A stretch of DNA of 38,628 bases from an uncultured Veillonellaceae bacterium. Lineage in GTDB: Bacteria > Bacillota > Negativicutes > Selenomonadales > Selenomonadaceae. The stretch is from the NCBI GenBank assembly GCA_900316275.1, contig ONCF01000111.1, positions 1 through 38,628 of the forward strand, in the 5' to 3' direction. A model generated the notes under the pieces. The model was not told the DNA's origin. It saw only the letters and a program-made list of their open reading frames with translations, and searched no databases. Shown one piece after another: positions 1-7,228 of the stretch. The first letter of the stretch is position 1. The number at the start of each line of letters is the position of its first letter. Made by a program: the position numbers and the translations under genes.

Positions 1-567
1 CATCTGCAGCTTGCAGCCATAGCGGCGGTTCAGCTCGAGGAAGTCATAGGCCTGCATGACCATGTAGTTGAACTCGAGGAACGTGAGCCCCTTCTCCCAG
101 CGTGTCTTGTAGCAGTCCGCCGCCAGCATGCGGTTGACCGTAAAGCAGGCGCCAACCTCGCGCAGCAGATCCACATAGTTCAGCTTGCGCAGCCAGTCAG
201 CGTTGTTCGCCATGATGGCTTTACCATCGGAAAAATCGATAAAACGCGCAATCTGCTTTTTGAAGCAGTTGCAGTTGTGCTCTATCTGCTCATCCGTCAG
301 CATTTTGCGCATGTCGCTGCGGCCCGAGGGGTCGCCGACCGTGCCCGTGCCACCGCCGACGAGGCAGATGGGGCGGTGCCCGGCGCGCTGCAGATGCGCC
401 ATCGCCATGAGCGCGATAAAATGTCCCGCGTGCAGGCTGTCCGCCGTCGGGTCGAAACCGATATAGAACGTCACCCGCTCTTTGTCGAACAGCTCGCGCA
501 GCTCCGCCTCATTCGTGCACTGCGCCACAAAACCGCGTTCCTTCAGAGTATCAAATACATTTGCCAA
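1..567 (-). CDS. tyrS: Tyrosine--tRNA ligase (TyrS), N-terminal part, cut by window edge
   Basis: Charges tRNA-Tyr with tyrosine in the cytoplasm. The first 189 residues are present and the frame is still open at base 1. The class I nucleotide-binding signature appears as HAGHF near residue 48, preceded by [10 protein letters not shown]. It is followed by a glycine-rich [13 protein letters not shown] stretch and, at the window edge, by [14 protein letters not shown], which in the family leads into the GGSDQWGN motif just outside. The KMSKS loop and S4 domain are missing because of the window boundary. The start is a TTG at 565-567 with GGGAGAG about 6 nt upstream; no in-frame ATG fits better. 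It lies 122 nt downstream of the penicillin-binding protein gene with no terminator visible between them, so read-through is possible. Confidence 0.95.
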   Translation of the reverse strand, partial: MANVFDTLKERGFVAQCTNEAELRELFDKERVTFYIGFDPTADSLHAGHFIALMAMAHLQRAGHRPICLVGGGTGTVGDPSGRSDMRKMLTDEQIEHNCNCFKKQIARFIDFSDGKAIMANNADWLRKLNYVDLLREVGACFTVNRMLAADCYKTRWEKGLTFLEFNYMVMQAYDFLELNRRYGCKLQM

Positions 568-689
568 CAAACTCTCTCCCATCTATGTCTGACACTGCCC
601 GCCGTCGAACCGCCAGGCACGGCTGCGGGCATGTCGTTCAGGCACCTGTTCGTGCCCGACGCATAATTTCAGGTTATTTTACAGGGTGC

Positions 690-2792
690 TTACTGGCCCT
701 TGCCTACGCCGCCGCCCGGTTCAGGCGCGGCCGTCGGTGCGGGGGCAGCTGGTGCCGGGGCCGCCGGCTGCGGCTCATTGCCGCCCGCTGCCGGTTGCTG
801 TCCGCCCGTCTGCTTCTCGTCTTTCTTCTTCGCGTCCTTCGTCTCGGCCTGCTTCTCGTCCTTCTTCTTCAGGCCACTCTCGCCGTCACCGGGACCTGGC
901 TTGCGCCGCGCCGTCGTCGTGCCGTCGAAATTCTTCGGTGTCGTGTTGCCGATGGCGCCGTCCATAAAAGACTTCCAGATGCGCGCAGGCAGCTGACCGC
1001 CCGTCATGCCGCCGAGCGAATTGTTATCGTCGTTGCCAATCCAAACACCGGCCACGAGGTCCGGCGTGTAGCCAACAAACCAGGCATCCTGATAGTTATC
1101 CGTCGTACCCGTCTTGCCGGCGGCCGGCCGGTCGAGACGCGCCGCAAAGCCCGTGCCGTGCTCCACGACCGTCTCCAGCATGCTCGTGAGCTGCTGGGCA
1201 CTGCTCTCACTGATAACCTTCTTCGGGTCCGGCTTGTACTCCTTGATGACCTTGCCGTTGCGGTCCAGTACCTTGATGATGGCCGTCGGCTTTACATGCA
1301 TGCCCTTGTTGGCGAACGTACCATAGGCACTCACGAGCTCGAGCGGCGTCACGCCCTTTGTGAGACCACCGATAGCCGTCGCGAGGTTCAAGTCATTCTG
1401 CGGGCCATTTTTTACCAATGTCGAGATACCAGCCTGTTCCGCGTAGTAGAGCACCTTGTCAATATGCAGCTCCTGCGCCAGCTTGATGGTCGGCACATTC
1501 AGCGAGTGCTGTGCCACCTCACGCATCGTCACATCGCCATGCCAGCTGCGGTCGAAATTCATCGGCGACCAGCCATTGATTTTGATGGGACTGTCCTCGA
1601 TGGTCGAGTCCGGCGTATACTTGCTTTCCAGCGCCGCCGCGAACACGAAAGGCTTGAATGACGAGCCCGGCTGCCGCTCGGCCATCGTCGCACGGTTGAA
1701 CTGGTCCGTGCCACGGCCGCCGACCATGGCCTTGATATAGCCCGTATGCGGGTCAATGGCCACGAGCGCGCCCTGCGGCTGCTGGATGCCGTTGCCGTCC
1801 TTGCGGTAGACGGGCAGCTGCTGCATGGCCTGCTCCGCCGCTTTCTGCATGTCCATGTCCAGCGTCGTGTAAATCTGCAGGCCCTCTTTATAGACCGCGT
1901 CCGCGCCCAGCTCGTTGATGAGCTGCTGCGTCACATAGTCAATGAAATACGAGGCTGCCTGATGCTCCTGGCTCTTCGGCTGGGGCTTGACGATGGCGAG
2001 CTGCTCTTTTTTCGCCTTGGTGGCCGACGAGCTGTTGATATAGCCGTACTTCACCATCTGGTCGAGTACCGTGGCCTTGCGCTCCATCGCTGCCTGCATA
2101 TTGTTGACCGGCGAGTAGTAGTTCGGGCTCTTGGGGATGCCCGCGAGCATCGCGCACTCGTTGAGGTCGAGCTCGTCGACATTTTTGCCGAAATACGTCT
2201 GCGCCGCCGCCTGCACGCCATACGCGCCCTGACCGAAGTAAATCTGATTCAGGTACATCTCGAGGATTTCCTGCTTCGTATACTGGCGCTCGAGCTGCAG
2301 CGCGAGGAAGACCTCCTGCACCTTGCGCTTCAGCGTGCGGTCCTGCGTCAGATAGGCGTTTTTCGCGAGCTGCTGCGTGATAGTCGAGCCGCCCTCGGAC
2401 ACCGTACGCCCGCGCAGGTTCGCCCAGGCCGCGCGCAGGATACCGCGCGGGTCGACGCCCATGTGCTCGTAAAAGCGGTTATCCTCTACCGCTACGAACG
2501 CATTTTGCAGATTTTTTGGAATCTGCGCGATTTTCACGGGCTTGCGGTTTTCGTCCGCGTGCACGTTGGCGATTTCGTTGCCGTTGATATCGTAGATGAT
2601 TGACGTCGCCGGCGGGCGGATATCCGTCACAAGATCCGGCTTCGTATTCATGCTGGCCGTGAGAAAGCCGCAGCCCACGCCGACGAGCATCACCACGACG
2701 ACGATAAAAAAGCCGAGGACAATCCGCGAGCCCGTGCTCCCGCCGCTCTTGCGCTGCGGAGCCGGATGGCCGGCATTGGTCCGTTTATCCAT
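690..2792 (-). CDS. Class A (bifunctional) penicillin-binding protein, PBP1A family
   Basis: Polymerises and cross-links peptidoglycan outside the cytoplasmic membrane. A short basic cytoplasmic tail is followed by one membrane segment (about residues 23-45). The GT51 glycosyltransferase domain carries the EDNRFYEHMG motif (catalytic Glu103), GGSTITQQLAKN (134-145) and the RKVQEVFLALQLE helix. The transpeptidase domain shows SSFK (Ser377, Lys380), SLN (430-432) and KTGT (560-563), so both activities look intact. The last 70 residues are low-complexity, with repeated KKDEKQ blocks and then Pro/Ala/Gln/Gly-rich sequence, as in many Firmicutes PBP1 tails. ATG start with AAGGAGG at 2799-2805. It is transcribed away from ogt's terminator, with tyrS next downstream. 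Confidence 0.96.
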   Translation of the reverse strand: MDKRTNAGHPAPQRKSGGSTGSRIVLGFFIVVVVMLVGVGCGFLTASMNTKPDLVTDIRPPATSIIYDINGNEIANVHADENRKPVKIAQIPKNLQNAFVAVEDNRFYEHMGVDPRGILRAAWANLRGRTVSEGGSTITQQLAKNAYLTQDRTLKRKVQEVFLALQLERQYTKQEILEMYLNQIYFGQGAYGVQAAAQTYFGKNVDELDLNECAMLAGIPKSPNYYSPVNNMQAAMERKATVLDQMVKYGYINSSSATKAKKEQLAIVKPQPKSQEHQAASYFIDYVTQQLINELGADAVYKEGLQIYTTLDMDMQKAAEQAMQQLPVYRKDGNGIQQPQGALVAIDPHTGYIKAMVGGRGTDQFNRATMAERQPGSSFKPFVFAAALESKYTPDSTIEDSPIKINGWSPMNFDRSWHGDVTMREVAQHSLNVPTIKLAQELHIDKVLYYAEQAGISTLVKNGPQNDLNLATAIGGLTKGVTPLELVSAYGTFANKGMHVKPTAIIKVLDRNGKVIKEYKPDPKKVISESSAQQLTSMLETVVEHGTGFAARLDRPAAGKTGTTDNYQDAWFVGYTPDLVAGVWIGNDDNNSLGGMTGGQLPARIWKSFMDGAIGNTTPKNFDGTTTARRKPGPGDGESGLKKKDEKQAETKDAKKKDEKQTGGQQPAAGGNEPQPAAPAPAAPAPTAAPEPGGGVGKGQ

Positions 2793-2922
2793 AAAGTGCC
2801 TCCTTGGGGAGTGATGTATACTCTACACCATACTAACCTCTATCATAAACGATTTCCCTACTTTAAATCAAGGCCTTTCTGCCTAAAAGTCAGCCAAAAG
2901 CAAAACAACGGCCACAAAAAGC

Positions 2923-2959
2923 CGTAAAACAAAAAGACGGCTGCCCGCCACAACCGTCT
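2923..2959 (-). terminator. Intrinsic terminator after ogt
   Basis: On the minus strand, AGACGGTTGTG and CAGCCGTCT form a stem (2935-2959) followed by TTTTTGTTTT. A second weaker hairpin (ACGGC/GCCGT with a T-rich loop and a TGTTTTG tail) lies just downstream at about 2909-2926, so this may be a tandem terminator. The stem sequence is nearly the same as the hairpin at 6338-6375. Confidence 0.85.
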
Positions 2960-2989
2960 CTGTAAATATCAATCTATGCCACGACTATG

Positions 2990-3523
2990 TCAGGGCGCCG
3001 TGCTGTGTTTAGGCACGAAGAAGCGCACCTCATAGCCGCCCTCAAGTTTCAACAGATACATCTTCTTAGCGATACCGCCGGCGTAGCCCGTGAGGCTGCC
3101 GTTCGTGCCGACGACGCGGTGGCACGGGATGATGACGGAGATTTCGTTGTGCCCGACCGCACCGCCGACGGCCTGCGCCGACATGCGCGCGAGACCACGC
3201 TGCTGAGCCAGCCTACGGGCAATCTCCCCGTACGTTGTCGTCTGGCCATAGGGTATAGTCAGCAAAATCTGCCAGACGTCTTTTTGAAACGGTGTACCGA
3301 GCATATGCAGCGGCGGCAGAAAATCAGGCTCCTGTCCCGTAAAATACACGTCCAGCCAGCGCTTCGCCTCCAGGATGGCCGGCGTTTCCCGTGGCTCGTG
3401 CTCCGAGGCGAGATTGAGCGCGTAGTATTTTTCCTGGTCAAACCACAATCCCGTCAGACCCACATCGTCAGCCGCCAGCAAAATCTCCCCGAGCGGCGAC
3501 TCGTACGTGCTCGTATATTGCAT
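2990..3523 (-). CDS. ogt: Methylated-DNA--protein-cysteine methyltransferase (O6-alkylguanine-DNA alkyltransferase)
   Basis: Repairs O6-alkylguanine by transferring the alkyl group to its own cysteine in a suicide reaction. The active-site motif IIPCHRVVG is present near the C-terminus (the Cys is residue 134 from the chosen start), with the following GSLTGYAGG loop and a terminal LLKLE helix. The DNA-binding helix-turn-helix precedes it. At the place where most family members have the base-flipping arginine finger (RAVG), this protein has QAVG (Gln117 in the 177-residue form), with GHNEIS rather than the usual GxNPIS. I recall the Gln form in other Firmicutes proteins. The ATG at 3521-3523 is preferred because the AGGGGGA ribosome site sits 7 nt upstream; a TTG two codons earlier is too close to it. 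It is monocistronic and ends in a terminator. Confidence 0.94.
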   Translation of the reverse strand: MQYTSTYESPLGEILLAADDVGLTGLWFDQEKYYALNLASEHEPRETPAILEAKRWLDVYFTGQEPDFLPPLHMLGTPFQKDVWQILLTIPYGQTTTYGEIARRLAQQRGLARMSAQAVGGAVGHNEISVIIPCHRVVGTNGSLTGYAGGIAKKMYLLKLEGGYEVRFFVPKHSTAP

Positions 3524-3542
3524 CTGCAAATCCCCCTATTTT

Positions 3543-3556
3543 TGTGAGCGCTTTCG
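3543..3556. promoter_or_regulatory. cre-like / LacI-family operator candidate
   Basis: TGTGAGCGCTTTCG resembles the CcpA catabolite-response element (TGWAANCGNTNWCA) with two mismatches and contains the palindromic core AGCGCT. It lies just upstream of ogt and about 180 nt before the alpha-glucosidase start. Carbon-source control of the glucosidase is plausible, but the evidence is only this motif. Confidence 0.4.
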
Positions 3557-3644
3557 CCACATAAGCAGGTCCCACCTTAGAGGCATTATAACACATTCCG
3601 TTGCAAAGTACACATCTTGTACGCTGCAAGTGCTTGCCACGCGT

Positions 3645-3672
3645 TTGCGCTGGTTGTATCGTAGAATATAGT
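3645..3672 (+). promoter_or_regulatory. Probable sigma-70 promoter of the alpha-glucosidase gene
   Basis: A TTGCGC -35 box (3645-3650) and a TATAGT -10 box (3667-3672) are 16 nt apart. The predicted start is about 56 nt before the ATG at 3735. Confidence 0.5.
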
Positions 3673-3734
3673 AAAATCTAGCCGCGTCGCTTGCTCACCC
3701 AAGCGGCGTGGCTCTGAGCAAAGGAGGCCTTTTT

Positions 3735-5414
3735 ATGGCAGAGAAACATGCCTGGTGGAAAGAAGCGGTGATTTATCAGATTTACCCGCGCAGCTTTATG
3801 GACGCGAATGGCGATGGTATCGGTGATTTGCAGGGTATCACGCAGCGCCTGCCCTACCTTGCGCGGCTGGGCATTGACGTCATCTGGCTCTCGCCCATCT
3901 ACGCCTCACCGAACGACGACAATGGCTACGACATCTCCGACTATCGCGCCATCATGAAAGATTTCGGTACGATGGCCGATTTCGACGCGCTGCTCGCGGC
4001 TGCGCACGCGCAGGGTATCAAAATCGTCATGGACCTCGTCGTAAACCACACCTCCGACGAACACCCGTGGTTCATCGAGAGCCGTAAATCGCGCACGAAT
4101 CCCTACCGTGACTACTACATCTGGCGTGACGGCAAAGACGGTCAGCCGCCCAATAACTGGGAGTCCTGCTTCTCCGGCTCGGCCTGGCAGTACGACGACG
4201 CGACCGGCCAGTACTACCTGCACCTGTTCTCGAAAAAGCAGGCCGACCTCAACTGGGAAAATCCGCGCGTGCGCGACGAGGTCTATAACCTCATGACGTT
4301 CTGGTGTGACAAGGGCATTGACGGTTTCCGCATGGATGTCATCAGCATGATTTCCAAGGACCAGCGCTTCCCCGACGGCCCCATAAAGCCCGACGGCTAC
4401 GGCGATTTTTCGCCCTACTGCATCAGTGGTCCGCGCGTGCACGAGTTCCTGCAGGAAATGAATGCACGCGTGCTCTCGCACTACGACCTGCTCACGGTCG
4501 GCGAGGCCGCGGGCGTGACCATCGACGAAGCGAAACGATACGCGCGCAGCGACGGCAAGGAGCTCGGCATGGTATTCCAGTTCGAGCACGTCGAGGCGGG
4601 CAACGGACGCGGCAGCCTCGACGAGAAATGGACGCTCGGCAAGCCGCAGCTCCAAAACGTACGCGCCATCCTCAATAAATGGCAGACGGAGCTCGCAGGG
4701 AAGGCCTGGAACTCCCTCTATTGGGATAACCATGACCAGCCGCGCGCCGTCTCCACATTCGGCAACGACGCGCCAGAGTGGCGAGAGCTGTCAGCGAAAA
4801 TGCTCGCGACCTGTCTGCACCTCATGCAAGGCACGCCCTACATCTATCAGGGCGAGGAACTCGGCATGACGAATACGCATTTCCGCTCGCTCGCCGACTG
4901 CCGCGACGTAGAGGAGCTCAACGCATGGCACCAGTTCGTCGATGAGCAGAAAAAACTCACCCCCGAGACCATGCTGGCCTGCTTCGACAATATGGCCCGC
5001 GACAACGCGCGCACGCCCATGCAATGGGATGCTACGGCCAACGCCGGCTTTACGACGGGCACGCCGTGGCTCGCGGTCAACCCGAACTACACGACGATTA
5101 ACGCGGCCGCCGAGGTTGATGACCCGAACTCCGTATTCAACTACTATCGCCAGCTCATCGCCCTGCGCCACACGCACGCGCTCATCGTCTACGGCACGTT
5201 CGAGCCGCTGCTCACAAACGACGCGGCCGTCTACGCCTACGCGCGCCACTACGCGGGCCAGACACTCTACGTCGCCTGCAACTGGACGCAGGACACCGCC
5301 CCCTGCCCCCTCCTAGACAACAAAACAGGCACCGAGCTCATCAGCAATTACAAGGCGCACCAAAAGGGCTGCCTCCAACCCTACGAGGCCCGCGCCCTCC
5401 TATGCCAGGACTAA
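3735..5414 (+). CDS. GH13 alpha-glucosidase, probably oligo-1,6-glucosidase (isomaltase type)
   Basis: Cytoplasmic 559-residue glycoside hydrolase releasing glucose from short alpha-glucosides. There is no signal peptide. The GH13 barrel opens with VIYQIYPRSFMDANGDGIGD, followed by DLVVNHTS, the nucleophile in DGFRMDVI (Asp201), the acid/base in TVGEAAG (Glu257) and the transition-state Asp in NHDQPR (Asp334). The residue after the nucleophile is Val. In the GH13 oligo-1,6-glucosidase/isomaltase group Val favours alpha-1,6 bonds, whereas maltases usually carry Thr or Ala. Trehalose-6-phosphate hydrolase and dextran glucosidase share this Val and cannot be excluded. The start is the ATG behind AAAGGAGG (3720-3727); an upstream in-frame ATG at 3708 has no ribosome site. 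It stands alone, with no sugar transporter beside it. Confidence 0.93.
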   Translation: MAEKHAWWKEAVIYQIYPRSFMDANGDGIGDLQGITQRLPYLARLGIDVIWLSPIYASPNDDNGYDISDYRAIMKDFGTMADFDALLAAAHAQGIKIVMDLVVNHTSDEHPWFIESRKSRTNPYRDYYIWRDGKDGQPPNNWESCFSGSAWQYDDATGQYYLHLFSKKQADLNWENPRVRDEVYNLMTFWCDKGIDGFRMDVISMISKDQRFPDGPIKPDGYGDFSPYCISGPRVHEFLQEMNARVLSHYDLLTVGEAAGVTIDEAKRYARSDGKELGMVFQFEHVEAGNGRGSLDEKWTLGKPQLQNVRAILNKWQTELAGKAWNSLYWDNHDQPRAVSTFGNDAPEWRELSAKMLATCLHLMQGTPYIYQGEELGMTNTHFRSLADCRDVEELNAWHQFVDEQKKLTPETMLACFDNMARDNARTPMQWDATANAGFTTGTPWLAVNPNYTTINAAAEVDDPNSVFNYYRQLIALRHTHALIVYGTFEPLLTNDAAVYAYARHYAGQTLYVACNWTQDTAPCPLLDNKTGTELISNYKAHQKGCLQPYEARALLCQD

Positions 5415-5436
5415 ACGACCCGCCAAAAATCAAACA

Positions 5437-5470
5437 GTGGCTGCGCCATGGACGCAGTCGCTTTTTTGTT
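5437..5470 (+). terminator. Intrinsic terminator after the alpha-glucosidase
   Basis: GTGGCTGCG (5437-5445) pairs with CGCAGTCGC using G-U wobbles, and TTTTTTGTTT follows. It shares the loop start GCCAT and the flanking GAC.CAG pattern with the hairpin at 6338-6375. Confidence 0.88.
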
Positions 5471-5585
5471 TATTACGAAATTTCACCGGCAGGATTATGC
5501 CTAACCTTGCGCGAATAAGAATAATGAAATAGTAGATAGTTTGCTTTGTAACAAATAAGTAAGATTTGAGATGGAGGCAGCCAGT

Positions 5586-6284
5586 ATGGGATTTTTTGAC
5601 AAACTATTTGGCCATAGCGAGCCAGAGATACAGCAGCCGCACATGACTGACATCCAGCCCCAGGGGAGGCCGCAGGCCAGACCCGAGATGGCGCCAACAA
5701 TGGAGTCCCCGACCGCACAGGCACAAGCAGGTGCTGTGCAGGCACAGCCGGCTGTGGCACAGGCAGCTGACGGGGTGGCAACGCAGGCCCAGCCGAAATT
5801 CTGCTCGCAGTGCGGGCAGGCACTCCAACCGAGAGCTAAGTTCTGTGCGCAATGCGGGGCACCTGTCCCACAGCTTGCTCCCCAGCCGCAGGCCGCACAG
5901 GCGTATGGTGCTGCACCGAACGGCGCGCAGTCCCGCACCACACAGGGAGAGACTGCGCGGCAGCCTGAGGAGCGCGACCACTCGACGCTCCACTCTGCCG
6001 CCGCTGGCATGGCGGGGGCCGTCGCTGGCACTATGATTGGCAACGCCCTTTTCCACCACGACGCCGCAGCCGCTGGCCGCAGTGAGCAGACGACGGAGCA
6101 GGTCATCTACGAGTCAGACTATGGCGACGATGACGACGATACTGACGACAGCGATGACTATGATGACAGCTATGCCGACGACACGGACGATTACGACAAC
6201 GACAATGACGACGACTTCTTCGGCAGTGACGATGATGACGGCGACTTCTTCGGTGGCGACGACGATGGCGGCGACTGGTTCTGA
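5586..6284 (+). CDS. Zinc-ribbon protein with Asp-rich C-terminal tail, function unknown
   Basis: A 232-residue protein that I do not recognise as a named family. It starts MGFFDKLFG, followed by a long Gln/Ala/Pro-rich disordered segment. Next comes a double zinc knuckle, FCSQCG (Cys73/Cys76) and FCAQCG (Cys87/Cys90), which can bind one zinc ion. A glycine-zipper-like AAAGMAGAVAGTMIGNALF stretch at about 138-156 could insert in or lie on a membrane. The last 55 residues are mostly Asp, punctuated by FFG, FFG and a terminal WF. The start is the ATG with GGAGG 9 nt upstream; an ATG 15 nt earlier contains that ribosome site. It has its own terminator on each side. Localisation and role are unknown. 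Proteins with similar zinc ribbons often serve as adaptors. Confidence 0.85.
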   Translation: MGFFDKLFGHSEPEIQQPHMTDIQPQGRPQARPEMAPTMESPTAQAQAGAVQAQPAVAQAADGVATQAQPKFCSQCGQALQPRAKFCAQCGAPVPQLAPQPQAAQAYGAAPNGAQSRTTQGETARQPEERDHSTLHSAAAGMAGAVAGTMIGNALFHHDAAAAGRSEQTTEQVIYESDYGDDDDDTDDSDDYDDSYADDTDDYDNDNDDDFFGSDDDDGDFFGGDDDGGDWF

Positions 6285-6337
6285 AGCAAAGAGTTGTGCC
6301 AAATTTCTCCGTCAGGATTAAGCTATATAAAAATAGC

Positions 6338-6375
6338 AAAAGACGGTTGTGCCATCACTGACACAGCCGTCTTTT
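6338..6375. terminator. Bidirectional terminator between the zinc-ribbon gene and hicB
   Basis: A 14-bp stem, AAAAGACGGTTGTG paired with CACAGCCGTCTTTT, has an A run on one side and a T run on the other. It can therefore stop the plus-strand zinc-ribbon transcript and the minus-strand hicAB transcript. Confidence 0.88.
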
Positions 6376-6423
6376 GACTTGCAAATTTCGTACCAAATAT
6401 ACGCATTTTGCATCATACCATCA

Positions 6424-6765
6424 TCAAGATTCTGCTGCCAATTTTTCTTCCAGCGCCTCCGTAACGACTTTGTTCAGGGATTCCTGATGGTTGAGCGCAT
6501 AGATGGCCGCTCGGCGATGCAGTTCTGGCGTCGTGCGCACGTTAAAACTACCCTTGTAAGCCTGCTCCGGCTGCACACCCTCAGCCTCGCAACTGGCCAG
6601 ATAGTCATCGACTGCGCCGTGAAAATCCGTAACTAGTTCCTCTGCCGTGCGCCCTTCATACGAAATCAGTGAACGCACCCCCAGCACCTTGCCGTAAAAA
6701 ACACCATCCTCTGCGGCAAACTCCAGACTGCCAGTATAGTTCTTATAGGTCAACGTATTTTTCAT
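6424..6765 (-). CDS. hicB: HicB-family antitoxin with ribbon-helix-helix domain
   Basis: Antitoxin expected to bind and neutralise the adjacent HicA RNase and to repress its own operon. The first 60 residues form the partially degraded RNase H-like HicB fold (YTGSLEFAAEDGVFYGKVLG, then EGRTAEELVTDFHGAVDDYL). Residues 71-108 form a ribbon-helix-helix DNA-binding domain (FNVRTTPELHRRAAIYAL, then SLNKVVTEALEEKL). Its ATG overlaps the hicA stop by 4 nt (ATGA), so translation is probably coupled. The order is toxin first and antitoxin second, as in many hicAB loci. Length (113 residues) is normal for this subgroup. Confidence 0.92.
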   Translation of the reverse strand: MKNTLTYKNYTGSLEFAAEDGVFYGKVLGVRSLISYEGRTAEELVTDFHGAVDDYLASCEAEGVQPEQAYKGSFNVRTTPELHRRAAIYALNHQESLNKVVTEALEEKLAAES

Positions 6766-7019
6766 ATGAGCCCCTCCTCTACCAACTGGTCAATAAGCTG
6801 CTGTATCTGATAACCAAGCAATTCCTTACGTGGATGTGGCTTATGCAGCAAGATATGTGACGATGTATCATCATTGACAAACATCACGCGCAAGCCGCTC
6901 GTCCGCCCCTTATCAGAGCGATGATAGGCAAAATACCCTAGCAATGTCTCCGCCTCGGCAAAAGTAAAATCCTTTGGCCTTGTCTTCAGCCTGGCTACCA
7001 ATTTATCTTTCTTGCCCAC
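6762..7019 (-). CDS. hicA: HicA-family mRNA interferase toxin
   Basis: Small basic toxin (85 residues) of the double-stranded-RNA-binding-like HicA fold, which cleaves mRNA independently of the ribosome when not bound by HicB. Visible features are an N-terminal basic helix (KKDKLVARLKTRPKDFTF), the AETLLGYF helix, the GRTSGLRVMF strand and the HKPHPRKEL segment with His59 and His62, followed by a C-terminal helix. I cannot say from sequence alone which histidine is catalytic. The start is GTG (7017-7019) with GGGAAG about 8 nt upstream. It overlaps hicB by 4 nt. A good extended -10 promoter sits directly upstream. Confidence 0.9.
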   Translation of the reverse strand: MGKKDKLVARLKTRPKDFTFAEAETLLGYFAYHRSDKGRTSGLRVMFVNDDTSSHILLHKPHPRKELLGYQIQQLIDQLVEEGLI

Positions 7020-7039
7020 ACGATCACTTCCCTACTGCC

Positions 7040-7068
7040 AGTGTAACATTTTCTCATCTTCATTGCAA
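7040..7068 (-). promoter_or_regulatory. hicAB promoter, extended -10
   Basis: TTGCAA (7063-7068) and TACACT (7040-7045) are separated by 17 nt, and a TGT precedes the -10 box (extended -10). The predicted transcription start is about 14 nt before the hicA GTG. Confidence 0.75.
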
Positions 7069-7080
7069 CTAAATATAGTT
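7067..7080. promoter_or_regulatory. Inverted repeat next to the hicAB -35 box, possible HicB operator
   Basis: AACTA-AATA-TAGTT, with 5-bp arms, abuts and slightly overlaps the -35 box. HicB proteins with a ribbon-helix-helix domain typically bind such repeats to repress their own genes; the assignment here is inference. Confidence 0.45.
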
Positions 7081-7163
7081 ACTAATTTAAACAATTTTAT
7101 GAAACGAAACCTCCCCCTTACGACTGATTAAACCTCTCTGCCGTCTAATACCACATCAATATG

Positions 7164-7207
7164 GTACGCAAAAAGGACACCTGCAACATATACCTGTAGG
7201 TGTCCTT
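7164..7207 (-). terminator. Intrinsic terminator after the nitrilase gene
   Basis: A perfect 10-bp stem, AAGGACACCT/AGGTGTCCTT (7173-7182 and 7198-7207), is followed on the minus strand by TTTTTGCG. It ends the LysR-linked symporter/nitrilase transcript. Confidence 0.88.
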
Positions 7208-7228
7208 AAAAAATATTTAACAGTCCTT

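Noticed and set aside
568-689. T-box leader for tyrS
   Set aside because: Only 122 nt separate tyrS from the preceding stop; no T-box core (GGGTGGNACCGCG) or terminator/antiterminator pair is visible there.
6103-6339. Arg/His-rich frame opposite the Asp-rich tail
   Set aside because: It is the complement of repeated GAC/GAT codons; the zinc-ribbon frame has a proper ribosome site and sensible start.
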